A model generated the notes under the pieces. The model was not told the origin of the DNA. It did no database searches and saw nothing but the letters and a program-made list of their open reading frames with translations. A stretch of DNA of 64,000 nt from Heloderma charlesbogerti (taxonomy: Eukaryota; Chordata; Lepidosauria; Squamata; Helodermatidae). How positions within the stretch are numbered: the stretch's first letter is position 1; the number at the start of each line of letters is the position of its first letter. The stretch covers positions 1,116,001 through 1,180,000 of the forward strand of contig JANEZZ010002887.1 of assembly GCA_026122225.1 (NCBI GenBank), given 5' to 3'. The position numbers and the translations under genes were made by a program. Below, one piece after another: positions 24,131 through 35,915 of the stretch.

Positions 24131-25980
24131 AAATTTCCATTATATTAGGATATTTCAGGGAGGGGTGCACACATGTTTTAGGCCCTTGGTAAACCCTGAC
24201 CCCAAGATCTCCTTTGGATGCTTAAACAAGCATCACTTAAATAGATGTTGGAATTTCCTGCATTTCCTTGATGATATCACATCATTTGGCATTAGTCAAA
24301 TGGCACATTTTTATTCTTTTAAAAATACCACCTCCAGTGTGGAAGAAGCCACACCCTTGAAGAAATGCCCGGATGGTGTGCATTTCTAGGGCAAAATATT
24401 TCTAAGTAACCAAAATGCACATTTTTAGAACATCTAATTTCACAGAAGCAAGAAGACACAAGTGTGTATAGAACTGCAGCCTCTGATTTGGACTGTGACT
24501 GTTCAGATTTCACATGTGAAAGTGCATTTTGAATTTTCCAGAAAAGACAGAAAAGGATCTTTTGTCCAACTACTTGTTAGCGGAAACAAGTAGGTATTTG
24601 AGTAAAGGATGTGCATGTGATGGGCCAGTGCCCTTCTAAGGCTGAACAGACAACTCCCCCCCCCCTTCATAATGGTAAAGGAGGTGTCATTCCCTGTGGT
24701 TTTGGAGGTTTGGGTAGTACATCAAAATCCTGTGAAAACTTCTTGTCCAGAAACTGCACCCTTTTGGAGCTCAGGTCTCACTTCCTTGCTACAATAAGGT
24801 GTCATAGATCTTACTAATTCTCCAAGCATTTTTCATCTCCTTATGGTGATTTGCATTTTCAATTCTAGGAACAGTGCGACTGTTTTGGTTGGGATGTATT
24901 TTTCATATGTTTTCTCATTAGTCATACGCAACCATGATTGTACACAAAATAGTTATTCATATATATGAATTGTATATTCATAATATAGTTGGTGGAGGAT
25001 TTTAAAATGATTGCCTTCAGCTCTAATGTTTCATTTTTAGATATGATTGCAGGCTAAAGGTTGCTTATCTGGAAATCTTCCTACCTTATACCCAAACATA
25101 GATGTTTGGGGGCTGTCTGTGGATAAATGGTGATAAGAGAATGTGCTTCGATATACTCTCTTATTTATTACTGGCTTTGCATGGATGGAAATAACCCTCA
25201 GTTTGATACAGCGAAGCTTTCAAGCAAAGTTACACAGCTGTCAGAGTTGGACACATTGTGCCCGCCCCTTCTGCATGAAGCCACGCCCACTGGCCCCTCT
25301 AGGCATGGTACACTCTCATAACCCCCTGAGGGAGGGGTCCGTCCAGTCCCTTCCCTCATGGTTTTGGCACTATGGCACTGACAGATAGACACACATCCTC
25401 TTTCGTTATTACAGATTTCTTCCTGTCTTCCACAAGAGAGCCCTGGCTTCTGGATCAGGTGGTTAGCCTTCCTCATTCAAACATCATTTATTAAACACTC
25501 ACTACAGATGCACTTTGGGCCGCCTAACTAGATGTGATAGTATACTTGTGTTTGCATCTAAGGTGTAAGGGTTTTGTTTCTAAATGCAAATGCCATCAGC
25601 TGGGGGCAAGGGAAGCGGATAATTATTGGGATCACACCAGGGGGGAATCTATTTGGCGATGGTTTCTGAAGTGTTTTCTGGTTATATCTTCATTTTCATG
25701 AAATCAGTTTAGTCTATCAGCAGCACACGGAGCAAGAAAAGTTTAGTATAGACTACCTAAAAACCTGCTTTCACGGGTCAAACAGCACTTGAGACTGCGA
25801 TACTTTGAGGATGGGTGGGCGGAGTCCAGTCAGTAGAATTGAATGTCATCAATTGTGTAGATGCTGCTCAGCGAATGAGAGAGGCTTGTTCCCTGCCCCT
25901 GTCCACACTCCCCAGCTCAGGTAAGTTTAATGGAAGCACTGAATTAAGTCCCTGTCATTTCCCCCACACCTCTCCCCTCT
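24131..25980. other. Intron stretch without identified elements
   Basis: No exon or RNA gene. 25240-25520 (TGTCAGAGTTGGACAC onward, GC-rich, ending near TTTATTAAACACTCACTACA) has an LTR-like feel, but no matching target duplication was found. Confidence 0.4.
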
Positions 25981-25986
25981 TGTCCA

Positions 25987-26205
25987 CCATTGGGATATTG
26001 TGAATGGTTAAAGCAGTCTACTGAGATATTATGAATGGTTAAAACAGGCTGCTGTGATATTGTGAATGGTTAAAACAGCACTACTGCGATACTGTGAATG
26101 GTTAAAAGAGCTCTATTTTACTCCACACCTCCCCCCTCTCATCCACCATTGGGATATTGTGAAAGGGTAAAACAGGCTACTGTGATATTATGAATGAGCA
26201 TTATC
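25987..26205. repeat. ~32-bp minisatellite, about six units
   Basis: GATATTGTGAATGGTTAAA recurs with variants starting near 25992, 26024, 26057, 26088, 26152 and 26184. One unit is replaced by a CTCCACACCTCCCCCCTC insert that also occurs next to the first unit, which suggests a higher-order duplication. Confidence 0.75.
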
Positions 26206-26229
26206 TGTCACGAACAACCCCAATGTGCT

Positions 26230-26462
26230 CTTGTTCCACACACTAAATCGGCCGTGTAGATTGGGCCTAGGTGTGGAGGGCAAATTGAACCCTCTCTTCC
26301 TCTGCTGCAGTCTTGAGGAAAATCCGTCTTCTGAAGCTGGTATTTGCTTTGGGGAAAAATCTTGCGATGGGGTAAGATACCATCTTCAGAGTTGGGATCT
26401 TTCTCAGGACTGCAGTAGTGGAGGAAAGGGTTAAATTCCCCCTCCACACCTGATGTGATCCT
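26230..26462. mobile_element. Fold-back MITE
   Basis: Inverted pairs: GGTGTGGAGGG (left) and CCCTCCACACC (right), CTGCTGCAGTCTTGAG and CTCAGGACTGCAGTAG, and GGAAAATCCGTC/ATCTTTC regions around the centre. Confidence 0.55.
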
Positions 26463-27589
26463 GTTATTTATCAGCCCCCACAGCTGATGCTGTTTCCATT
26501 TCTTAAAATCCTCTACCTTAGATGCAAAGATTCATTAAACCTCACATATAGTTTGGCTCTGACTTGTAAACATTCATTTGTGCCACTGCACACCCATCTG
26601 ATCACAATGTGCAAGATAAAGTTTGCTCTGAAAAGATAGTCAATGAGATCTATTTGTGTCTCATTGTGCTTTGGCTACTCTCTGTGGTACAGACGGAGAG
26701 GTGTTTTGTGTGCATAGTGTCCCTTAGCCTATTGTTTCCCCCCAGATCTAAACTGCCAACATCTAACTAGCAATGGATTTTGGGCCTCCATTTTGAAATT
26801 AATGTGACTAGAAAAAGTGCCCCAGCTTGACAAGAGAGATTAATTATTATGAAGGAAAGGCATTAAGGCAGGCCAAATACCTTGTGGTAGTAAAAATGGT
26901 CTGGGATGAATTTAACTCTGTGAGAACATACAAACACCAACAGTGCAGTCCTAGGTATGTTTACTCAGGAGTATGCTCCGCTGATTTTGGTGGGGGCTTA
27001 CTTCCTAATAAATCTCGTCTCATCTTCCCAGAATCTAAATTCAGTTTGCACAATCTGGATCGTTCCTGACTCATTTTTGTAGTAATTCATCCCTAACTTT
27101 CGAAACTGGAATCAGAAGTTCCAAAATACAGTAAGAAAGGTGGGTGTTTGTGGTATGTCTCAAACGGTCAGAAATGGGAAGTTCCCCAAAGCAGGCAGAC
27201 TGGATTTCACAAGTTTGAGAGTCCATGTTTCGTGCAGCCATCCTTCTGCTTCTTCTGGAGCATGAACCTTGACAACTTCCGCTATGAATATATCAGCCAA
27301 TTCTGCTTATTGAGAAAAATTGATGTCAGACAACTTTATTGGGAAAACTCTCTTGATGTGAAGGCTGCAAGTTCAGGCAACCTCAACAACTTTGATTAAC
27401 TTCTTAGGAACTGTTTCAGTTCCATAGCAGAGCAAGCAATAGAAAATATGGGATTATTGGACCAGTCAAGTTTAGAATACTAGTAAAAACAAGAATTTTG
27501 AGCAGAGCTGCTTTCTGTTGCCCAAAGCAAACTAAAAAGTTGCCACTCCTCCCTGCTTGGGTTTTGCCATTTGTTGAGCAGCGTATTAT

Positions 27590-27820
27590 TTTCCCCAGCG
27601 TATTATTTTTCTCTCCTCTGTAGAGCTTAGGATGGTATGCATGGTTCCCCCCCCGCCTCACCTCCCACTTTCACTCGCACACCTTTCACTCTGTACCCTG
27701 TGAGGTAGTCGGTCTCAGGGATGGCAACTGGCCCAATATCACCCAATAAGCCAGGGGGCTGAGCAGGGGTCTGTAGCTGGGACTCTCTGGTCTTCGTCCA
27801 GAACTCTAACCACTACCCCA
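27590..27820 (-). mobile_element. tRNA-derived/MIR-like SINE, minus strand
   Basis: TACCCTGTGAGGTAGTCGGT, GGCCCAATATCACCCAAT and AACTCTAACCACTACCCCAC, the same order as the copy at 40760-40975. Confidence 0.65.
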
Positions 27821-27960
27821 CAAACATCTCATTTCATACAGTTGTAACATCTACACCTGCAGATCACAGCAAAGATCCCTGCAGCCAGATCCCTGAGGTG
27901 GGGGAGGGACACTATACCCAGTCCTGGAGATCCAGGAGACTCAGCCTAGGCTGGAAGCCC

Positions 27961-28290
27961 CAGGGCCAGCCTACCATTAGACAAAGTGAAGCTGCCGCCC
28001 TGGGCAGGAGATGCTGGGGAGCCACAGTGGCAGCTTCCCAAGCCATTCCTGCTGAGCCCCTCCCGCCCCCAGGCATTCCCGTCTCTTGGAGGACAGATCT
28101 CAGTGTGCCACACAGCCTACCTTGCACCACTTAAGCTGGACTGCTTCTCGGGTGTAGTGGAGGACACTGTCCCATTGCCGTTGCTAAAGTGAGGCTCAGC
28201 TGCCTGTCTGGGCGGCTTTTGGATGTGAAATGGAGAGGGCTGCCATCTCGTCCTTTGACTCAGGCAGCAAAATACCTTGGGCTGGCCCTG
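27961..28290. mobile_element. hAT-type MITE, 330 bp
   Basis: Ends CAGGGCCAGCC and GGCTGGCCCTG are perfect inverted repeats. Flanks GGAAGCCC (27953-27960) and ACAAGCCC (28291-28298) agree at 6 of 8 positions. Confidence 0.65.
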
Positions 28291-28862
28291 ACAAGCCCAT
28301 CACCATGAAGGGAAACAATAGAGGCTGAACCGTAGATCATGCTTGAGACTGTTCATGCAAGCTTATTTGCTTGTAGTGGACCGAGTAAAGAGCGTCTAGA
28401 CCTCGTAGAATTTTGTGAGATTTCCTGGAGCCAATCAGAAGCAGTGTTAGAGCAGAGCAAGCATCATTTGGGACATTCATCTATTTAGAAGCACCATGTA
28501 AACAAATCTGAAGAGCTTCTTCTTCACAATGGGTGACTGGAAGAGAAGGAGTTTGCGTAAGATGAAGTTGTTTATGCGTGACATACACAATTTCACAAGA
28601 AGGCACCAAATACGGCAAAGATACCAACTTCTCCAGATCGGTCATGTGATTCTGTTAGTCGCATTGTATGATTTGACTTTGCAGAAGAGGCATCCATTTT
28701 CTTAGCAAGTTCATATGACTGGGAAATTCCCCTCCTTTCACCTGTCCGGGTCTGGACTCTACATTTTTCATGGAGCTTAAAAAAAAAAAAAACTGGCAAA
28801 ATTGGACAATGGAACTACACACATACTCCATATATACACATATATAGAGTCAGTATGGCATA

Positions 28863-28937
28863 CAGCGCAAGCCTATACATGTCTACTCAGACGTAAGTCC
28901 CCTTGAGTTCAATAGCGCTTACTCCCAGAGTAATGGA
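28863..28937. mobile_element. Short MITE (CAATCCTATRCATG family)
   Basis: GCGCAAGCCTATACATGTCT, CAGACGTAAGTCCCC, CGCTTACTCCCAGAGTAATG: one of the ~80-bp fold-back family. Confidence 0.6.
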
Positions 28938-29337
28938 TATCCCTATTTAATTTTCCCATTGCCAGCCGCACTGCCCTTTGCCAGCTCATTATTCTATGAC
29001 TGTCAGCGCATCCCAATAAATTGGGTATTCTGCTATGTACTGGTGCTCTTTGGTGTATGTGTATACACATACAAGGGGAGGGAGGGAGGGAGGGAGATGG
29101 ATGCTGACATTTTTGGACTCTCCTTAGAGCTATTGCTATGGAGACTGTTATGAGGAGCACCTGTGCTTCAAAATTCACCAGTACACCACTGCGTATAACT
29201 AGATTCTCAGAAGAACCTCTCAGTACATTGGACAATACAGACATTCTTCGAGAACACAACAGAGATTATCTTTGCAGATAAGAGGCTTAAGCAGAATGAA
29301 ATGCAATTAAATCAGTGCTGTCATTCATTTCCTTCAG

Positions 29338-29499
29338 GTCTGGCACAACATTCAGATTAAAACACAAGGTGGACCTAAGTGAACTGGGCGTTGTATACAG
29401 TGAAGATGAAGAGAAGGAGGGCTCTTGTGGGTTTACCCTCAACCCTAGGAATTCTGTCATCTTGACGTGGTCCACCAGCACCTGCATTGCATCTTTCAG
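29338..29499 (+). CDS. TAGAP: TAGAP exon: second half of PH-like domain
   Basis: Residues 87-141. The acceptor is ttccttcag and the donor CAG|GTGAGT. The first base completes Lys (aa+g), giving the continuous strand VVKLKSGTTFRLKHKVDL, followed by an acidic loop (YSEDEEKEG) and the strand SVILTWSTSTCIASF. This matches the strand order of the ARHGAP20 PH domain. The exon is isolated by introns of 17.4 kb upstream and 22.4 kb downstream. A hAT-type fold-back element starts only 106 bp beyond its donor. Confidence 0.9.
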
Positions 29500-29605
29500 G
29501 TGAGTCTCAGTGATATTTCAGTCTTCTCTATTGGATTCTGATGATGAAGTGATGAATACTCAGAGTTGCCAGAATTGTGCTTGAATTTCAAGGCAAATTT
29601 GCTAC

Positions 29606-30503
29606 TAGGGATGTACGAAAGGCACTTACCTTTTGCGGATTATGTTGATGGTGGGGGGGAGGTGCTCCGTCCCTCCCCCCGGAATCCTGGATGGGGGGGA
29701 GGCGCTCCATTCCTCCCCCCCTCCGGAATCCTGGCCGGCCGGCTGTGCTCCGCAGGGATTCTGCGGAGCCACTGGCCAGCTCCGCCAGCAGCCGGACATC
29801 CGGCTGCTGGCTAGCAGGGACGCAAATGGCGGCGGCCATAGCCGCCGCCGTTTGTGTCCCTGCAGTCAGCCGTGATAGGCTACGTAAATGTTTACGTAGC
29901 CTATCACGGCTGACTTAAAAAACAACAACAAAAACGCACATACAGAAATGGCGGCGGCCATGGGCGCCGCCATTTGCGTTCCTTATTTTGGCACGTCTTA
30001 GTCTACGTCAAGATTTACGTAGACTAAGACAGCGAAAATAAGGGGAACACAAATAGCGTAGCGGACGTCTTAGTCTACGTAAATCTTGACGTAGACTAAG
30101 ACGTGCCAAAATAAGGAATGCAAATGGCGGCAGCCATGGCTGCCGCCATTTGCGTACGCGCGTTGTTGTTTTTTAAGTCAGCCGTGATAGGCTACGTAAA
30201 CATTTACGTAGCCTATCACGTTTGGTTTTTTTTTAAACTTAGCCGTGATAGGCTACGTAAATCTTTACGTAGCCTATCACGTTGTTGTTGTTTTTTTAAC
30301 TGGAAATGGCGGCGGCGGCGGCAGCCGGTCGGAAGACCGGCCGCCGCAGCCGCCGCAGCTGCTGCCGCCAGGAAGATCCGCCCCAGGTAAGTCTCGTCCC
30401 AGGGGGGCAGGAGGGCAGACCGTTCCGCCACTGATTTCGGGGGGCCAAATGCGCTGGCATTCAGCCTCCCCGAGATCCGTGGCGGAATTCTCTGACATCC
30501 CTA
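29606..30503 (+). mobile_element. GC-rich hairpin-chain hAT element, copy 1
   Basis: Ends TAGGGATGTACGAAAG and CTCTGACATCCCTA; exact 8-bp duplication TTTGCTAC at 29598-29605 and 30504-30511. The interior is a series of near-perfect palindromes: one at 29816-29861 built on AAATGGCGGCGGCC, a 50-bp one at 29865-29914 (GTCAGCCGTGATAGGCTACG plus its mirror), an inner pair with TTAGTCTACGTCAAG, then two more GATAGGCTACGTA hairpins near 30187 and 30246. The central 0.25 kb is itself one inverted repeat centred near 30055. No transposase frame; it lies 106 bp after the TAGAP exon 29338-29499. Confidence 0.88.
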
Positions 30504-31159
30504 TTTGCTACTCGCATGAAATACAGGAGTAGTTTCAAGCAGTGAAGTTTCAAGCCATCAGGGAAGGACCTTGGGGTAGGACTTCAGGGCGCCTTTCAGC
30601 AGAATTAGCTGGATGGCCACTAAACTCAGCAGGGTTGGCTCACTACATTTTGAAGTGAATGAAGGAATGCATACATTGCCATCACAAGAGCTCCTTCCAC
30701 CAATAATAGCTCCCTCCGCAATATGAACTCCCTTCACCAGAGTTCCCTCCACCCTGTCATTAAGTCCAGAGTCTAAAATTACCTAATTGCATCACTGATT
30801 TCAAGGGAAGCAAAAGGCAGCATGGGGCAGACATCTCTAAGTTGCCACTAAGTTTCATCAGAAACAAACATTCCAGGCAAATCTGCAGGTTCCTGCATGG
30901 GCCAAACATCTGAGAAATATTGAGGGGAAGGGGAAGTGTATTAAAGTGCTTCCAAAACACATAGAAAGCTGAAATGTGGATCTATTGTTTCAAACTCTCT
31001 GAAAATTTGATATTTTTACTTCTCCGCTAAAACCCAGGGCATGCAGGACAGTTCACACATCATGCTTAACCATGGTTTAGTGAGAGGTGCATGAACAGGA
31101 AGGAGCTGCTGTGAGTCTCAGCCTCGTCTACCTTCCCATTGCTTCTTCTCTTCTTCTGC

Positions 31160-31385
31160 AGTTTTTAGTTTCACTTTCACCGAAACTCGGCTTGTTGTAT
31201 CATCCAGACTAGGGATCATGGTTTATAACAAACTCTGATTAGTTTTACAAGCCACCTTCAGAACTATGATCTCAAGTTGGCTTATTTTGAAACTGACCTG
31301 AGTTTGTTATAAACCATCATCCCTTCTCTGGATGACATAACAAACTGAGATTTAGTGAAGGTGAAGAAAAAGCTGCTGAAGTTGT
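31160..31385. mobile_element. Fold-back MITE
   Basis: GATCATGGTTTATAACAAAC on the left mirrors GTTTGTTATAAACCATCATC on the right; TTGTTGTATCATCCAGA mirrors TCTGGATGACATAACAA. Confidence 0.7.
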
Positions 31386-31421
31386 CCACCCAGCTACACA
31401 GTAGGAAGAGAAGGGAGGGGG

Positions 31422-32304
31422 TAGGGTTGGCAGAGAATTCCACCACAGATTCCAGTGAGGCCGGATTCTAAAGAACGGCCTCCTGCCCCCCCGCCCCCCC
31501 CTGCAGAATCCCCCAGGACGGCACTTACCTGGGGCGGATGCGGCGGCAGATGCGGCGGCGGTTCCAGCGGCGGCTCCCGCAGCTGGTCTCCTGGCCGGCT
31601 GCGGCCAGGCTGCTGTGGCCGCCATTGGCGTCTTTGCAGCTGTGATAGGCTACGTAAGAATTTACGTAGCCTATCACGGCTAACTCCCCCCCCAAAAAAA
31701 CCAGCGTATGCAAATGGCGACAGCGACGGCAGCCGCCATTTGTGTTCCCTATTTTTTGCCATTCTAGCCTACGTAAATATTTACGTAGGCTATTACGGCG
31801 AAAAAAAGGGGAACGCAAATAGCGTAGTGGGTGCTATTTGTGTTCCTTTTTTTCGCTGTTTTATCCTACATAAATATTTACGTCGGCTTTTATGGCGAAA
31901 AAAAGAAACGCAAATAGCGCCCACTACGCTATTTGCGCTTCCATTTTTTTCGCAGTAATTGCCTATGTAAATTTGGGGGGGGTGTTTTGGGGCATGCTGT
32001 GATAGGCTACGTAAATACTTACGTAGCCTATCATGGCAGCCTGGAAGGACGCAAATGGCGGTCGCTACGGCAGCCGCCATTTGCGTCCACAGCAGCCTGT
32101 CCACGGCTGGACGTCCGGCTGCGGACAGCCCTGGCCGGCTGCTCCGCGGACCCACCGCGGAGCAAAGTCGGCCAGGCAGGATTCCGGGGGGGAAGACCGG
32201 ATTGCCTCCCCCCCCATCAAGGATTCCAGGGGGAGGGACGGAGCGCCTCCCCTCCCCCAGCGGATGCCCTGACCGGAACCAGGTAAAGGATTCGTACATC
32301 CCTA
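31422..32304 (-). mobile_element. GC-rich hairpin-chain hAT element, copy 2 (reverse)
   Basis: The left end TAGGGTTGGCAGAGAATTCC is a decayed form of the distal end and the right end TTCGTACATCCCTA is the proximal end, so it is inverted relative to copy 1. Flanks GGAGGGGG (31414-31421) and GGAGAGGG (32305-32312) match 7 of 8. It contains hairpins near 31645, 31767, 31863 and 31999 built on GATAGGCTACGTAA or related words, and AAATAGCG blocks repeated inverted. Confidence 0.8.
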
Positions 32305-32366
32305 GGAGAGGGTGTGTGAGCTCAAGGCTCATGGAAACTCCTTCCAGCTTTGCTGTGATAAGCAAA

Positions 32367-33255
32367 TAGGGATGTACGAAAGTCCCTTACCTGAACCCAA
32401 AACTTGATTCGCGGTGGGCGGGAGGCGCTCCGTCCCTCCCCCTGAAATTCTGGCCAGGGGGGGAGGCGCCCCGTCCCTCCCCCCCAAAATTCTGGCCGGG
32501 GGGGAGGTGCCCCGTCCCTCCCGCCGCGAATCCTGTCCTGCCGGGACACAAATGGCGGCGGCCGTAGCCGCCGCCGTTTGCGTCCCTGCAGTCAGCCGTG
32601 ATAGGCTACGTAAATGTTTACGTAGCCTATCACGGCTGAGTGAAAAACAAACAAACCTGCGCATATGCAAATGGCGGTGCCCATGGGTGCCGCCATTTGT
32701 GTTTCTTATTTTGGCACGTGTAGTCTACGTAAACATTTATGTAGACTATGGCGAAAATAAGGGGTACGCAAATAGCGTTCCCCTTATTTTTGCCGTAGTC
32801 TACGTAAATGTTTATGTAGACTACACGTGCCAAAATAAGGAACGCAAATGGCGGTGCCCATAGGCGCCGCCATTTGCGTACGCGCGGGTTTTTTTTTTCT
32901 CCACTCAGCCATGATAGGCTACGTAAACATTTAGGTAGCCTATTACGGTGTTTTTTAAAAACCTAGCCGTGATAGGCTACATAAAGATTTACGTAGCCTA
33001 TCACATTTTGTTGTTGTTGTTTTTTAACTTGGAAATGGCGGCGGTGGCAGCCGGTCAAAAGACCGGCTGCCGCCGCCGCCGCCGCCGCCACCACCAAACC
33101 GCTGCCGCCGGCACCACCGCCAGGGACATTCGCACAAGGTAAGTCCCCTCCCGGGGGGGCGGGGGGGCAGACCGTTTCACCACCAATTTCGGGGGTCCGA
33201 ATGCGCTGGCATTCGGCCTCCCCGAGATTCGTGGAGAAATTATCTGACATCCCTA
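32367..33255 (+). mobile_element. GC-rich hairpin-chain hAT element, copy 3
   Basis: Ends TAGGGATGTACGAAAG and TATCTGACATCCCTA; exact 8-bp duplication TAAGCAAA at 32359-32366 and 33256-33263. The layout is the same as copy 1: GC-rich left third, hairpins near 32597, 32913 and 32966, a central inverted repeat around CAAATAGCGTTCCCC, and a GCC/CCG-rich right third. It begins 62 bp after the end of copy 2. Confidence 0.88.
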
Positions 33256-33894
33256 TAAGCAAACCAGCCCAAAGTTTGTGTTTTAACAGTGGACAGCACT
33301 CTAGTACAGAGCATGCCAGGGCACAGAGAAGATGTAATGTTGGGCTGTGGGAGTTCCAAGATAGAGGTGTTTGGGGCTGATCTCTGGTGCTATCCGGGAA
33401 TGTATCTATGTTGGCAGAATGCAAGTTAGGTGTACTAGTACTGGTGCGCAGTCTGTCACAGTATCGTGTCACATGGGTTATCTTCACAATGGAATTCCAT
33501 CCTCGTGGCATAAGAAAGGGTCAGATTCATGGCTAGCAAGCTCTGTCGCAAAACCCAAACATCTCCAGAATTACTGAGGCGCACATACTTATGAACCATA
33601 GCAGCTGTGTCTCTCCGAAATCAGAACATTTCTGTGAACCCCCATTCTTCTTCAGTTCATGTGACAAGACCAGGAGTCAATTCCTACAGTCACCGGATCA
33701 AAGTTACGCAGTCCAGTTACTCTTCCTCTTTGTTCCAACTGTCACACAAACGGTCAGTGTTGTGTCACCCACCTTCCTCTAATTGTTGCAGCATTCTAGT
33801 AAAACGAGAGCTAGCAGAGTTTATTTACTTCCAAAAATACTGCATCCACTATCTGTGTCAATAGACAGAAAGCAGATGAGGAGTTCCTTTGCAG

Positions 33895-34120
33895 GAACGC
33901 TGGGGTGCTTCCAGACACGGCTTTCATTGTGCAATCACCCTGCCCCATTCATGGCATTTTATGTGGGCGTCTAGACCTCATTGTCTTCCACTCATAACCC
34001 TCCCATGTTTTCCCACTGCTTTTTCCATCATTTTTCTTCCTGCAGGAAATCTGTTAAGGAGACAAATATGGGATAGCTGCCCAATGCCTTCTCATTGGTA
34101 GAGCAGGGAGCCTCTGGCAG
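33895..34120. mobile_element. MITE-like repeat (shared with 51020-51250)
   Basis: Shares CTCATAACCCTCCCATGTTT, CCCATTCATGGCATTTTATG and GGTGCTTCCAGACACG with the copy at 51020. Ends not defined. Confidence 0.5.
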
Positions 34121-35084
34121 GAGGCAGCCCTCGTCAGCAAGAAAAAATACTCCTGTCCAGAAGGCTGGACCCAAATGATATGGCAGCAGACCTGTTTCTT
34201 TGTTCTATCCTACATAAAAAGCAGGAGGGAGGGCTGGTTTTTAAAGTCAAAGTGATGTGTGATCACTTTGTGAAGAACCCTGTGGCTTCTTCTTTCTGCA
34301 GTCTATCTCCCACCCCCCACCCCCCACCCCCCACCCCAAAGGCACTTTTCTCCTTACCTGAGTTCTGATACTGGAAATGAGCTTGGCTGGGAGAAAAATC
34401 CTTAGGGGAGGAGCTCAGGCTGCAAAGCAGTGAGATGAGTGCGGGAATGTCCCTCACCTGCATATCCCTTTTGCTCTAAAAATCAGATCCCAGTTTCTGC
34501 TTTAAATCCAGGTCTGATTGGGGCAGACCTGGATTTAAATAAATGGGTCTGCTGACATCACATCTAGACTGGCCTCTGAATCTGAATGGATTCACACAAC
34601 TATTTTTTTGCTGTTGTTTTTTGACAGCAAACGGTCTCAATGAATGGGGTCATGAGAAGAATCCGCAATGTATCACAGTTGTGTAGGGTAGCCACTTACA
34701 CATTGGCAAAAAAAGAGGATTTTTCATCTCCAGTAAAGAGGACACCCAGTTGAATTACATTTTCATATGCAAATATATATGCATAGGTGCAAGTCTGGAA
34801 ATAATAACTCTTAAATTATTATAGAAGTACAATGCATCTCACCATAGTGGAGAACCTCCTTATGGTTCTTTGACTTGAAACCAGACTTGGACTGGTCAGC
34901 CCATCAAATAGAGGACACCTTCAAATAGAGGACTGTCCTCCACCAGCTCTCCAAGATAGGGGACTATACCAGGGGCGTCGTTAGAGATAGCCCACCTGGT
35001 TGCAGGCCCTGGATCTTTTGAGCTATGCCCCGGATCTTTTGAGCTGTCCTAATTGCCATTCTTTTAACATTTTCCCATTGACTT

Positions 35085-35915
35085 GCACTGGAAAACAAAA
35101 ACAGCCATAACGTTTTTAGTTTGTATGATAAATATATGAAATGTGGCAGCTTGGTAGCCCCCACAGAACTGATTGAATCTGCCAAATTTCAGGCAGTTTG
35201 GACCAGTGGCTTTTGTGCTAGGCACAGGGACAATTTGCTATTTTCAAGAAAATGTGGCAAAGCAAAGAGCTATATTTTGTGTGTGTGCTTCCACATATAT
35301 GCATGGAATTTGGCGACCTGCCAGCCCCGCTAGAGATGACTAAGCATGCCAAATTTCAGACAGTTAGGCCTAGTGGCTTTTGTGCTAGCCGCAGGTAAAA
35401 TTTGCTTTTTCCAAGAAAATGTGTCAAAGCAAAGAGCTATAGTTTCTTTGTTCTTCCACATAAGTGCATAGAATTTGGCAATCTGGCAGCCCCTGTGGAG
35501 CTGATGGAACCTGTCCAATTTCAGGCAGTTAGGTCCAGTGACTTTTGTGCTAGTCACCGGTAAATTTTGCTATCTTCAAGAAAATGTGTCAAAGCAAAGA
35601 GCTATATATTTTTTTCTCCTTTGACATATATGCATGGAATTTGGGGACCTGGAAGCCCCTGTAGAGATGACTAAGCCTGTCAAAGTTCAGACAGTTAGGT
35701 CTAGTGGCTTTTGTGCTAGCCACAGGTAAAATTTGCTTTTTCCAAGAAAATCTGTCAAAGTAAAGAGCTATAATTTTTTTTGTGCTTCCACATACATGCA
35801 TGAATTTGGGGACCTAGTAGGCCCTATGGAGCTGACTGAACCTACCAAATTTTAGACAGTTAGGTCCAGTGGCTTTTGCGCTAGCCATGCATAAAGTTTT
35901 CTTTTCTCAAAGTCT
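35085..35915 (+). repeat. ~166-bp tandem satellite, about five units
   Basis: The word GCAAAGAGCTAT (or TAAAGAGCTAT) recurs at about 35262, 35429, 35594 and 35760, a spacing of 165-168 bp. Each unit also has GGCTTTTGTGCTAG and a TTTCAGACAGTTAGG-type block. Reading frames over it (both strands) simply echo the repeat. Confidence 0.85.

Noticed and set aside
25240..25520. Possible LTR starting TGTCAGAG
   Set aside because: No matching TG...CA end with a duplicated flank could be found.
31455..32670. Several 100-190-codon frames on both strands, GC-rich
   Set aside because: They run through the hairpin elements; mirrored frames on both strands are what inverted repeats produce. No transposase motif.
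29606..33255. CRISPR-like array of palindromic repeats
   Set aside because: Hairpins are unevenly spaced, flanked by 8-bp target duplications, and lie in a vertebrate intron; no spacers of fixed length.
35330..35801. Minus-strand frames repeating ...SWKKQILP...ASTKATRPNCL
   Set aside because: This is the ~166-bp satellite translated unit by unit, not a repeat protein.
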